Of a stretch of DNA of 64,000 nt, positions 36,601 through 48,714 are shown piece by piece. Position 1 is the stretch's first letter. Each line of letters begins with the position of its first letter. Under the pieces are notes generated by a model. It was given only the letters and a program-made list of their open reading frames with translations. It had not been told where the DNA came from and did not search any database. Both the position numbers and the translations under genes were made by a program. Source of the stretch: Tanytarsus gracilentus (taxonomy: Eukaryota; Arthropoda; Insecta; Diptera; Chironomidae); the NCBI GenBank assembly GCA_038502055.1, contig JAXRKN010000042.1, forward strand, positions 558,001-622,000. The letters run 5' to 3'.

Positions 36601-37797
36601 TAATTGGAATTTTAGATAATTAAATTTAAATGGAACATGTTGAATATGAATTAACTTCACAAGATGCAAAAAATAATATTTTTTTTCCAGATTTTATTTT
36701 ATACAAATTAAGGATTTGAACCTAATATTTTTTTCTTTAAATCATTTCTTCAAATAAATCTTATGCAATTAATACTTAAAAGTCCTTCATAAATTTAATA
36801 AATAAAATTATATATTTAAAAATATAATCTCAACTTTCTAATAAATAAAATTCAAAAAACTCACATAAAAATCCCTAAACTCTTTATCTCTTTAACCTTT
36901 CAATCTTTTTCACCTCTTAAAATAACATTTTTATCCCTGAACATAAATATTTTCTTCTCTTCTACCTTATTGCCTACTTAAGACATTCGAAATAGAAAAT
37001 TTTCATTCCGTTCAACTGATAAATCGTCATAAATGACAAAAATCACGCACAAAATCCTGACAGATCTACTCAATAAATGGAGGCAAGTGGATTAGGCGCG
37101 AAAGAAGAGGCGGAAAGGGAAAGCAGATCAAGATTGAGATTTATTCACTGCCACTCATGAATCTTGTAAGACTGTGGTTTTTGGATTGTGAGTGAGTGTG
37201 TGGAGGGAACTGAAAAGGACAATAAATGATGATGATAAAAAAAGAGAGAGAAAAGTTTAAGAATAAGAAGAAAAGTGTGTGTGTGCATACACTGGGAAAC
37301 AAAAGGACAATAAAACGAATAAATCTTGCAATGTCATAGTTGTTTTTGGGGTTGTTTGGTTTCAGAGTTTTAATAGCTCTCTGTAGTGCCCTAGTCGAGG
37401 GCATATTTGGAATTCTCTGTGTCATGAGATTGACATATGAATAAACAGAAATTTCTTCTTCTTCTTTTCACTTCTCAAAGAACCGGCAATCAAGGAACTA
37501 TAGAAGCGTATCGATTCACTCATCATTCTTGAAGAAGATTTTCCATTATTATATTTTTATTGTATGAGGGTCCAGCATCCATCACCTTGTCGCTTTTTAT
37601 TCTTACACAATTTCATCTTCATTACGATTTGTTTGAAGAACATTTTAATGAATTGCTGTTAAATTGGCATGAAAATTTGTTAAACAGAAGCAAAAAATTA
37701 TTGATTTACCAAAAGTTTAAACGACAACCGCTTCGAGGCCTCAAAATGAATTTCCTCATTGTCAGAGGTGAGTGTCAAAGAACTTTTTTTGTGTCGA

Positions 37798-37901
37798 TAA
37801 GTGGGAAATATTAAATTTATTTTAAAATTTCGCTAAAATTTTGATAAAATTATTAAAAGAAAATTCAAATTTAAAATCTAAAATTTTAGTTTCCACCCCT
37901 T
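37798..37901. repeat. Decayed inverted-repeat element
   Basis: The right arm AGTTTCCACCCCTT (37,888-37,901) is identical to that of the 27.6 kb element. The left arm (AAGTGGGAAATATT) is only a partial match. Confidence 0.35.
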
Positions 37902-38325
37902 GACGCAAACCCCCATTTGCCTAAGCGTAAAAATTTATAAAAAAATTGAAAAATGAGCTCAAGGAATACGAAAAGGGAAATTTGTGCTGCCAAGCTCCTC
38001 TGGTGTGAATACAACGGAAAGAAAAAGTTTTAATGAAATTATTAAACATGAAAAATATTTTTTTATTCTTATTGTTATTATTTTTTATTTCATTGCACAA
38101 CAAACACAATGTTTTTTGTTTTTTGGCGTGGGAGTGAAACAGAAATGTGAAAAGTTTGCAACACTTTTTTGGGGTTTTGATTTGAATTAATTTTCAAAAA
38201 AAAAATTCATTTAAGTTGTTTATAAATGTTGCAAAGTGGGTTGGAAAACATCTTCATGGTAGCGAGGCAAAAGTTGTGTTGAAAAAATAAAATAATTAAT
38301 CCTTTACCATTGAATTTAAAGTTTA

Positions 38326-38336
38326 GGATTCGAACC
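38326..38336 (-). repeat. B-box-like motif copy (exact, minus)
   Basis: GGATTCGAACC within a block of T/A runs. No tRNA-like stems flank it. Confidence 0.5.
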
Positions 38337-41287
38337 TGATTTTTAACATACGAATTTAAATTATTTAGTTTTGATTTTTTTATTAGACGAAAATTAATTA
38401 TATAAATTATTAAAAATAATCAAGCTAACATTACATAAAAATCACTTAATATTCCAAAAACCAAAAATCCAATTTCACCTCAATTCGAACATTCAAATAA
38501 TTTCATGCTTTAATATGAGCATTATTGCTTCTCTATTACTCAATTTATCAAAATAACCACCCGAAAAAAAATATCTATCGAATGATTTTCATATAACTGT
38601 TAATAAACTCGTATAATCTTAGGTAATCTTCATTTCGAGCATAGCATGAAATGCATACACACAATAGACTCAGAAAATTATCTTCATTTCATTTCCTCTC
38701 ATAATATCATTCTCATATCGCTCCATATAGATTTGTTAAATATTGCATTCACCTTATTCGAGTTTGGAATACAATAAATTATGGTGCAAGGTGTGGACAC
38801 TGAAATTATTTTCTAAAAAATAAAAATTTAATAACATTTTTGGAAATATTTGAAATTTGAAATTTGAAAAAATCATAAAATTACAATCCTTGCGATCTTA
38901 TGTCTTTTCACTCAATTCGACTCGAAATCGCTCGTGAATCTTTTTCCCCGAAAATGCAGAGATACAACAAAACTTTTATTCTTCGATGCTTTTCATTGTT
39001 GTTGGTTCAATATCAATATTATGAGCGAAGCACAGTGCGAGAGAATCATCATATAAATCGTATTTGGGTGAATTAAATTGATACAACATTCATAATATAC
39101 AAAATCGGTATTGATTTAGAAATGCGGCTTGGAAAATAAATTCCTCAAATTCCTTCCAACTTCATCCATTGTGCCTGTTCAAGCTGAGACATTTCTATGA
39201 TGTTTGTATAATTTATTAGCTCACTCGCTTGTCGCAAAAATGTGTAATGATTGTGCGATGTTTATTTTGCCAATGATCTATGAGAGAACAAGGAAGAAGA
39301 GAAAAATTTCATTACTCTGCCACTTTTCGTATGTACATTGTGTGTGAGAAATTTGCTAACACACATCACTCAGCAATTATTATTAGCAAGATTATAATCT
39401 TGATGGAATGAATGTGTGTATGTGGCTTCTTTTCATCTCAACCATGTCAACTCTTCATAAAATTCCTTGTATTTCGTACCGCAACGATGATGATGCCAGC
39501 AAAGTTGTTAGACACTTGATTATTAATGTGAACAAAAAGTTTCAGCAAGGTGAAAGAAGTTGATTGAAATTTTGATAAGATTTCATTTTCCATGGTGTTC
39601 CATTACTTTACTGCAATTTTATGTTTCATTTTCCAAAATTTTCCATTATATTTTCTAAGAGACTTTATTTTTTGAAATACAGCAAAAAATAATTTAATTT
39701 ACTTACACCTCTAACTCAATTAAAGCTCACACTTAACCCACTGACCATTTAATTACTCTAATGCGATTAATTGCACATTGTTTTATTTTCTTTACACTTC
39801 AATTTAAAAAATAATTCCCACGTGCTAACTCCTTGACAGGGCTTTTACTATCTGAGCACGAGTTAAATCACGTTCATTCTGTGTGTGTCTATGAATAAAT
39901 ACAATATTTTGCACCTGCAGCAGAGTATTCAACACTGCATATTAAAAGGAGTCAAGTAGTGAGCGATAGCAGCATCATCAGAATAGAATAAAAATGAGAA
40001 AGACAAACTCTTCTTCGTTCTATTGCACTTACTCAACCGTTGTCATGTGTACACGACATCAAGCGATGCAAAATAAAGAAATTTAAAATGCAAACCTAAT
40101 GGAGTGTCAAAAGTGTCATGTTTATTTTAATATAAGCTTCTTAAAAGCATACTTGTGTGTCTGCATATGAATGAGGCGTTTAAAGAAAGAATTTCTTCAT
40201 ATAAATATATCGGTATGCAAATACACGAAGTGGCTGCGCAATAAATACTGTTGACGCATCGTAAATTATGCCATGCATTGTTACTACCGATGCCAATTTT
40301 ATTTACTCTCGCTGCCGCGCAAATAATATTAAAATTCCAATGAAAGCTCGCAAGCAAATGAGAATATTTAGCGAGGATTTTAGAAAGGCAAAAAGGAGCT
40401 GACTTTTTATTAAATATCTCAATTATGAAAGGATAATTCAAAACTCTAAAATACCTTTCAATATTTCTAAAAATGCGCCTTCAAACCCTTGTACTTTTAC
40501 TCAGTCAAATCCGATAGCAAAAAATTTTGCTTTCGATTTTTTTTACTGCGCCTTGTTTAGTTCATTTTTATTGCCTCAAAGATGGTAAAGATTTGGCGAG
40601 AAAATCCTTCGTGAAAATAGCGAGAAAATTTTTACGTTAAATAATAATAAAATTCCACGTACTCAATGCTCACATGCTATGTTTTAACCTACATAATATT
40701 ATTGGAAGAAAATTCGAGTGTACTTTTATGCCTCGATAAAATTGCCAATTGAAGACCTACGAAAATGAGCACGATGATGATCGGAAATAACAGGAGCAAT
40801 GTGTATGATTAAATGGAATTTGATAGAGCTTCAGTTCAACGTGTGTGTGCACGAGAGAGTATCATGCCTATAAATTCAATCATATTATTGCATTAGACTC
40901 GAATGATGATTAGAGCATGACTATGAGAGTAGGTGAGTGTGTATGAACATACATGCTGTTTGACCCAAGCACTCACCTACATTGAAGCACTTCATTAAAT
41001 CGATGGCGATAATGATGGGAAAGAAATTTTCTATGGGAAAAGAGAGAATAATAGAAAATTGAGTCTATTAGAGGATGAGTTTGGTTATTGTGTCACGTAC
41101 AAGAGTTTAGTGTGAAATCGATTTGATTACGTGAAAGGGGGAGGTGAACATAAATTGGAGTTATGATTAGCGATAAGGTTATAAGTAAATTTGAAGTGTA
41201 GAAGTGAAATTTGCGGTTAAATTGTGGAAAATTGCAAAACCAAATTTTTGACATCAAGACATTAAAAAATTCAAACAGAAAATTTTA

Positions 41288-41298
41288 GGTTCGAATCC
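41288..41298 (+). repeat. B-box-like motif copy (exact)
   Basis: GGTTCGAATCC, followed about 40 bp later by TTGCTCCACACTTTT, which resembles an inverted-repeat right arm. Confidence 0.5.
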
Positions 41299-44200
41299 TA
41301 AAAACTCCAAAATTAATAAAATTATTTTTTTGTTGCTCCACACTTTTTAACAATTCCCTTCATCGATCGACTTAGAAGGTAAATTGAGACAATCGATTGT
41401 AATTGATTCGATGAAGAAAAGACAACGGAAAGGGTTTAACAGAGCATAAATTGCGGATGAGAAACAAACGTTGACGTCTTCTATACCAAATTGACCATCG
41501 AGCGCTCGAAAAAAGTTTAGAGAAATCTCATCTCAGATCGGAAACTTCCAACTTTGATTTATCGCTTGTTTGTCGACGAAAATTTATTAGCGAACGATGA
41601 CGAGATGTTTTTCTATTTAATCTAATTACAAGTCGACACAATCAAGATGTTCCAAAAAATCATCACCGGTATATCTCGAGTTATCAATCTAAACTGTTGC
41701 GTGTGTGTCAATGGTTGGCAGCAACAAAGACTCATTATCGATTTTTCTTTTCGCATTCTTCTCTCACCCGCGCCACGCTCGACTTAAATTCAGCACATGA
41801 TGATGTTGCTTTATATATTCTGTCGCTGCTGCAATCATCTCAGACGAGGAAATCTCTTTCTGCTCTTGCTGCTTATCACATCAAGGAAATCTAGATTGAT
41901 TGAAACACTTTTTTCTTCTTGTGAACTTTGTTCTCATCTCATTCGCTGTATCGATTTTTGTTTGTTGTGAGGGAAATGAGGAAGTTAAAATTAATTGAAA
42001 TTTTGGGGTGGAAATTCCTTTGTGCACAATTGTGAAAATATTAAAAAAATTGTTAAACTAAAAAAATTAAAACTAATTTTCATTTTTAGGGAATGAAAAA
42101 AGCAAAAAAGATTCAATCCGCTTCGATCAAGACTCGAATGTGAACTTTGTATTCGAAGGAATTGAACCATGTTGCGCTCGTCACACACAACTTATTCAAA
42201 TCATTTGGCAGAAACGCTATTTAAACACTTGAAATTCAATTTTTGAAATTTTAAAAGCCGTTACAAAATTTTTTAAACAGCGAAGTAATTTTTCTGAAAA
42301 TTTTACTCAAGTTAGATAATAAATTCATTCGCAAGTTTATAAAAAATATAAAGCTTTTAATAAAATATAAAAATTTCAAATTCTAGTTGAATTTTTTGAT
42401 AAATTAAAAAAAAATGAAGTTAAAATATTTCAACCTAGAAAATGCTTTTAGACTCTTCATTCTCTAATATTCTCAATCAACGGCAATAAAAGCCTCAACT
42501 CACGTACAACATGAAGTCAGAGACGGAAAGATGGTTCTATGTGCGTGTGTGTGTAGCGCTCATTAATTCATTGAAGCTCCCCATCCTTGCATCCTTTCGA
42601 GGGAGCCTGATGTGAAACATGTAAATTTAAATATTAATTTTGCCAACGTGTGCTTCTCTCCACCTTTTTCGCGTTTTCTTCGAAGGCATCAAAGACTGCG
42701 AAAAAGGCATTGACGGCAAATGTTGGTTGTGAGTGAGTGAGTGTGCGGAGGCAATTTAATTCCAGGTTGTGCCGCATTAGATAAATTGACATTAAATAAA
42801 TGTTGATGACTCTCGTTCGCTGCTGGATGTGAGTCTATGTGACTTCTTCTCCCTATTTTCACAGTTAATCTAATTTTCTATACAAAAATAACTCCAAACT
42901 CGCTGTGTGTCCTTTGAAGGCATTTCCTCTTCGCTTTCTTATTTTGTGGAGATGACAAAAAATGCGAAAAAGGTTCGATTTTTTTTTCTTATCTCCCCTA
43001 CGGTTTCTTTTGCGCGAATTTCTCAAAATTATTGCTCAACTCACGAAACACATTTGAATAGCTCTAAGAGTTCAATGTTTACAGATTTATCTTTAAGACC
43101 TCTCATCTCTTTTTATCCAAGCTCTTGAAATATTCGAAATAAATATTTTTTTGATAGGAAGATTTCTTCTTCTTTAATCGATTATTGGGAAAAATAATTC
43201 TTAGAACTGGCGGCGTTGGAATTTAAAATTTTTGGATTTTCATTTTTATTAAAAAATATTTTACTAGAATTTTTACAGAAAATTTATGAAAAGTTTAAAA
43301 GTTTAAAAAATTTATTCAGAAACTTTTATTTGCATTTAGATTTAAACGATTCTTTAATTTTAAAGGCATTTTCTTCATATTTGCTTTCCATCATTAAATA
43401 TTAACAACCTCGTTCTTTGAAAAAGCCTTTCAGGAATTTGATTCATTTTGAAAATTGATGGAAAAACATGAAATTATTCATTTATTCAAACATACATGAC
43501 ATGACATTGTTGTGAATTTGCGGAGCCTTATTAAATTGCTTTTTTTGCGAAAAACTCTCGTGGCTAAATTACTTAATGCATGTGTTTACTTGATTCTCTG
43601 GGGTTCTTTCAAAGAAATTGTCCTTGAAAAATTATTTGAGATTAAAAAAATTTCAAGTTTAATTTCCTTTAAAAAATAAAATTTATTATTTTTTATATCT
43701 CAATCCTCCAAAAAACACGGATTTAAATTTTCAGAGCAACAAAAAGGTTCATTTTTTGGGTTAATGTTCCTTTTTCCTTCCGCGCACCTAAAAATAATCC
43801 CACGACGATATATCAGCGTGTCTCATTTCACCGAAAAATATGACAATATGCGAGAAGATGTAATGCAGGTATCAAGGGATGAAGCGAAAATTGCCTCCGC
43901 ACAAAAACCATGTGCGTGTGTACATGTGTCGAGATAGAGATGAATGTTTTCATATTTATATAAATTTTTTCTCCTAAATTACTTCGCGTAATTGAATCTT
44001 GATGAATAATTCACGTATCATGTTAAGAAGAAAAGGTGATTGAACGTGATTGTGATGACAGGTTTTTGGATGGGTAATTTTTGGGTTTCGAATTTAAATT
44101 TTGTTGAATTTAAAAATTTATAAATTAATTCTTCATAATTTTTTAAAACAAACAAATCAAACTCGACAAACTACCAAGAAATAAAAATTCGGATCATTTA

Positions 44201-45004
44201 AACCCTGTAAAATCTTCACGTGTTCATTTCGCAGCTCATACACGCCTCGCCGCCTAAACGGCACCTAATTTGGTCTTTCACCACTGCTTGCTTTTCGACA
44301 GAATATTGTTAGCATGCACGCTGTGTTCGATGAAGTGAAGATTTTGATCAGCCGTGTGAGAACCTGAGTCAGTATTTTAATTTAACGACCATAAACATAA
44401 AAAATCTTTCATCGAACGATGCACAAAATTTGTGAATATATAAAATGCAGAATGAGTCAGGTAGGAACAATCAAGAAATTACTGACGATATAAAGGGAGA
44501 ATGAGAACGAAAATTGCCAACGGGCTTGCCAATTATTTCATCATTTCTAACTCGTTTGTGTTCTCAACTCTCAAGCGGACACGTTCGATGGTTCATTTTC
44601 ATCCAACACCGCAAATTATTAAGAGCGAATAAAATTGATATTAAAAAAGAGAGATGTGAGAAGTTGTTAAAAAAGGAAATGAACTTAATGAAGTTGAAAT
44701 TTTAAAATGCTGGGAATTGAATGAAAATTAGGTCAAAAAAAATTTTTTAATACTAAATTTGCTCAACAAAAAATTTCATATCCGTTCTTCTAAGATTTAA
44801 ATTTTGAGGAATCGAACCTTCATTTTGCAATAATTTTGAGCTGTAAAATTTTCATTCGTTCATATTAAACTAACAAATTTTTTTAATAATCTCTTAAAAA
44901 CTCTAAAAAAAAATATTTGAAAAATTAATTAACAAAAAATCTCTCTCAAAAATCTTCAAACCACCGGTCAAACCCACAAACACATAATCCTCTTTTTTTC
45001 GCAG

Positions 45005-45046
45005 CTGTTAATTCGACCATTAAAATTCGATCGTTGGGTGTTCTAG
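45005..45046 (+). CDS. Candidate 42-nt exon, unidentified
   Basis: A strong acceptor (T-run then CGCAG, ending 45,004) and a strong donor (CTAG then GTAGGT at 45,047) bracket exactly 42 nt. The length preserves reading phase, and one frame is open. It could be a small coding exon or 5' UTR exon of an unseen gene, or chance. Confidence 0.2.
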   Translation: MLIRPLKFDRWVF

Positions 45047-45851
45047 GTAGGTCGTTCATCGCCTCGTAAACGCAACATTAATAATTTTGCGCGAAAGAGC
45101 TCAAATTTTAGGGACGGATTTCAAAACGCTACAAGTGGGTGTTGTCTTGACTGTTTATTGCAGCGAAAATTAAATTGTTATAACAACATAAAAGTGGATG
45201 ATAACAAAAATTAATAAACTACTCGTATAGAACTTAAGTCGAAGCCACACACATGATGGTGTTCTGTACATTTTCATCCCGGATTATTCTTGTAAAAGAG
45301 AAGCGAGAACACACCGTACAAATATCCCGCAAAAAGTAATTTATCATTTTATGTATGCGATGTCTGTATGTTCTTGTTCATGAATCATTTAATGGCATAT
45401 TCAATTATCAGCAATTTAGTGAGAGACAAAGTCATACACACACAAACAGGACATTTATGCTTGTTATCTCATTTTCAGAAATGACATAAAGACTATTTAT
45501 TGAGATGTGCGAGAATGTGTAACTGATAAAGATAACATTGTGAAAATGAGTCAAATGTGTGCATGTTTAGAGAATAATTTCCTCTGTCGAGTTAGTTCAT
45601 TTCCTGAAATAAAGGAGTGATATGAAATTTTAAAAGGTGGATGGCTTTAGATGGAAAATTTAAAAAAATTAAATGAACGATTTTTTGCTCTTTTGTCAGT
45701 TTTGCTAAAACATAAAACTGTGATACATTTTTCGTCTGGCCAAAAGTGTCAATTTTCAATCAAAAACTTTTTCGCTAAAAATTATCTTGTCTGATTGGTC
45801 AAACCGTCGGCTCTCGATCAATCGATCGGGCGGCTTAAACGCCTGAAATTT

Positions 45852-45858
45852 TATATAC
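45852..45858 (+). promoter_or_regulatory. Possible TATA box of the ankyrin/NACHT gene
   Basis: TATATAC lies about 30 bp upstream of a T/C/G initiator-like stretch near 45,882 and about 400 bp before the first ATG. An inverted CCAAT box (GATTGG) occurs near 45,794-45,799. Confidence 0.35.
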
Positions 45859-46028
45859 TTACAAGTTGAACTTGCAATTGTCGTTTGATTAAATTTGAAC
45901 CGTTCAATTTAAAAAAGATTGTGTTATCTTTGAAAGGCGATTAAAAAAATTGAAGTCGCGAAAATTTTCACGATTTCATTTAGTTAGTGAGTTGCAATCG
46001 ATAAAGAACAAAAATAATTTTGTAAAAG

Positions 46029-46251
46029 GTAATTAAAGTAAAATTTGTAGTTCATGTTCACGAAAATCTTGTTCTCCTTTTGAGACTTTGGAATAAGTGC
46101 ATAACGTCAGAAAAATTTGCAAAAAGAGAAAGAAAAAAGAAAGATAAGAATAAAAAAATTAAACACTGTAACTCACGTAATAAAATTGAAATAATAAAAA
46201 AAATGAAAGTTTCTCTACAAACCTTTAAGTTTTTCATACTTTAAATTTTAG
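46029..46251 (+). other. Predicted 5' UTR intron
   Basis: A donor (AAAAG then GTAATT) and an acceptor (AAATTTTAG ending 46,251) fit an intron before the ATG at 46,274. Transcript data would be needed to confirm it. Confidence 0.35.
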
Positions 46252-46273
46252 ATCATTTTCTGGTGAAGCTGTC

Positions 46274-48276
46274 ATGAACGAAAATGAATGTGAGTAGAAA
46301 TTTTTAATATAAAAACTCTTTAATTATTTTTTTAAAAACTGTTTGTAGATTTTGCCGACTACCTTAAGAAACTCAAAACACCACTGGGGCTTTTTCCAAA
46401 GAAATCTCCTTTCAATCTCAATGACATCGTCAATCTAAGCGAAACTGAAATTCAAAAACGAGATGATCGAGGATTTAGCATTTTGATGGTTGCTGCCGAA
46501 ACTGGTCACACAACGGCAATCGACAATCTTATCGAACGTTTTGAAGATTTGGACTTAGAGGTTGATCAAAAAACTGCCGCAAGTATTGCAATCGAAAAAG
46601 GTCAACATGACATAGCTTTAAAACTTCTTCATGCCAATGCAAAAATTCCCGAAAACTATCAAAGTGAAACTGCGTCTGAAGAGCTGAAAGCGTTTGTTGA
46701 ATTAAGCACGAAAATGCATGAAAAAGTTGCAGAAGATAATGAAGAAAATTTAAATTTTTTAACTAAAACAATTGATACGAATCCAAAGCTGCGATATTTT
46801 TATGACATCAACAATAATTCACTGCTCAAAACTACATTACTTAACAAACAGTTTACAGCTTATGAACTGTTGCTATTGAAGTTCATTTTTTTGGCGCCAC
46901 ACGAAAGCATGACAGAAATTAAAAAAGAGTGCAGTTTGACGTTAAAAGAACGCAGAAAATTGAGAGACATTCATAAAGAATACGCTAACGACTTGATGGA
47001 TGAAGAAATGATGATCTTGTTGAGAAATTGCAAAATTTCACGTGATAACGTCGGTGATTACTTTGAGTTTATTCGCAAAGCTTTTATATTTCTCTTTAAC
47101 ATACCTCAAGCCGCTAAAATCATTAAAGTTGCAGTCAAGCATCGCGATTTTAAATTTATTTTCGATTTCAATCGCGATTCCGTTGAATTTTTGGATCCAG
47201 ACTCTGAACGCTATACGAATGGAAAAATCTATCTTAATGGAGATATTTTCATCGCCGCCAAGGACATGCTTGATCCTGCAAAATTACTAAACGTATATTC
47301 GATTATTGCTCATGAGCTTTGTCACTTCGTGATGTTTTTGGTTTATGATAATTGGGCAAAACCTTACATCAAAAATACTGCGGATGAAGAATCTTTTGAA
47401 TTAATTACGCGAGAGTGCGAAGAAAGAAAAAGCCATCAAGAAATTGTTAGTTTAGTTTTTGATGTTTACGATAAAGATATGCATCATGCCGAGTTGATTG
47501 TTCGAGTGCCTCAAATGGTTGTCGCATTTAAAAATAATGAAATTCTTTTGTTAGAAATGAGGAAAACTTATTTATCACTCTTTGATTTCTACGAGAGAAA
47601 TGTTATGAATCAAATGGAACAGAAGTTGCAGGGAATTGAAACCCAACATTCCGAAATAATCGAAGAGAATTTGGAAGAATTAGAGGAAAGTGATTTAAAC
47701 TCATCGAATGTTGAGCATCTTGAGCCAGAAAAAAATCAAAAAGCTAAGCAAAGAGATTCAAGCTATTCTAATTCAAATCTTGATGTCTTGACTGAATGCA
47801 ATTCATACGACGTTGTAACATCGATATTCAATTTAAAAACGCTTTTTATTGGTTTAGCAATTTTACTGGTTTCATTTTCTTCACCAACTCTTAAGTGGTC
47901 TGAAATGTCCAATGAACAAAAAAGCGAGTTTAAAAATGCTAAAATTAATTTTTATGGAGTTAATTCAAAATTTCAAGATATTTTTGGTAGTGATACAGTT
48001 GTTTATGATTTATTGACATCAGATCAGTTGAAATACGGGTTAAGTGGAAAAAGTTTAGATTTAACGGAATCGGTAAAGCATTTATATGGTCAACATGTTT
48101 ATTTAACATGGGGAAACATGACAAATGATCTAAAAAATCATTTTCTTACTTTAAACGTTAATTTTCAAGGTGAACTCATCACTTTTAAGGAATTACTCAC
48201 AAATTACTCTGCTCTTAACTGCTTAACAACTTTTGAAATTTTGCAAATCTTAAATGGATCAATTAAGTTTAAGTAA
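46274..48276 (+). CDS. Ankyrin / HExxH metallopeptidase-like / membrane protein
   Basis: Two exons (46,274-46,289 and 46,349-48,276, intron 59 bp) give 647 residues. I chose the ATG at 46,274 because a GTGAGT donor and a TTTGTAG acceptor join in frame to the long exon, completing an ankyrin repeat whose start would otherwise be lost. About residues 45-110 form two ankyrin-like repeats. H327-E-L-C-H331 is an HExxH zinc motif followed by an acidic stretch (E352-E364) that could supply a third ligand. A hydrophobic helix lies near 500-520. Two W-x2-M-(S/T)-N modules follow it. The frame then stops just past a segment repeated at 48.73 kb. In the second copy that segment runs on into a NACHT ATPase, so this protein probably lost or lacks its ATPase by duplication or assembly error. 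No family name is assigned. Confidence 0.75.
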
Positions 48277-48714
48277 CCTAAATTTATGGATTTTTCATGA
48301 AATATTTTATGGTGAAGAACTAAAGTGAAGAAAATATTATGAAAATAAAAATTATAAACTTGTGAAACTTGAAAATAAATTTTGAACTGACTTTCTTTTA
48401 ATAGTGGTGAGGAGTAATTTAAAATTTGGCATTAAATTGAAAGAAACTTTTCCCAAATTTTTTCTTAATTTTTATAAAAATTTTTTTTTTTTAAAAAATA
48501 AATTTTTAATAAGTTAGTCGGAATGTCTAATTTTTTATCGCTTTTTAAACATTTCAAAAAAAAATTAAAATTATTTGGTCTACTCTTAATGTCTAAATTA
48601 AAAAAAAAAATTTAAAATCTAAATTATTTTTTTTAATAATTAAGATATTTTTAAAAGAAGGAAATAGGTTAAGTAAAAAGTTTGGATTTGACGAATCGGT
48701 AAAATTATATTGAC
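48277..48714 (+). repeat. Degenerate partial copy of the downstream coding segment
   Basis: After the stop at 48,276 the DNA keeps aligning, with many small deletions and loss of C/G, to the sequence after the second copy (48,880-49,400). Recognisable blocks include GATTTTTCATG-like DNA near 48,291, ATTAAATTGAAAGAAAC near 48,433 and GTTAGTCGGAA near 48,514. T and A runs up to 12 nt interrupt it. It is either a decayed duplicate or noisy sequence joined in assembly. Confidence 0.6.

Larger units (their letters stand above)
20260..45840. other. 25.6 kb AT-rich region without recognisable genes
   Basis: I read both strands and saw no frame with domain-like content. Frames of 60-104 codons here are composition artefacts. 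The region contains B-box-like motifs, short inverted-repeat elements, a TTC microsatellite (30,620-30,639) and one candidate small exon (45,005-45,046). Long introns of an unrecognised gene remain possible. Confidence 0.55.
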
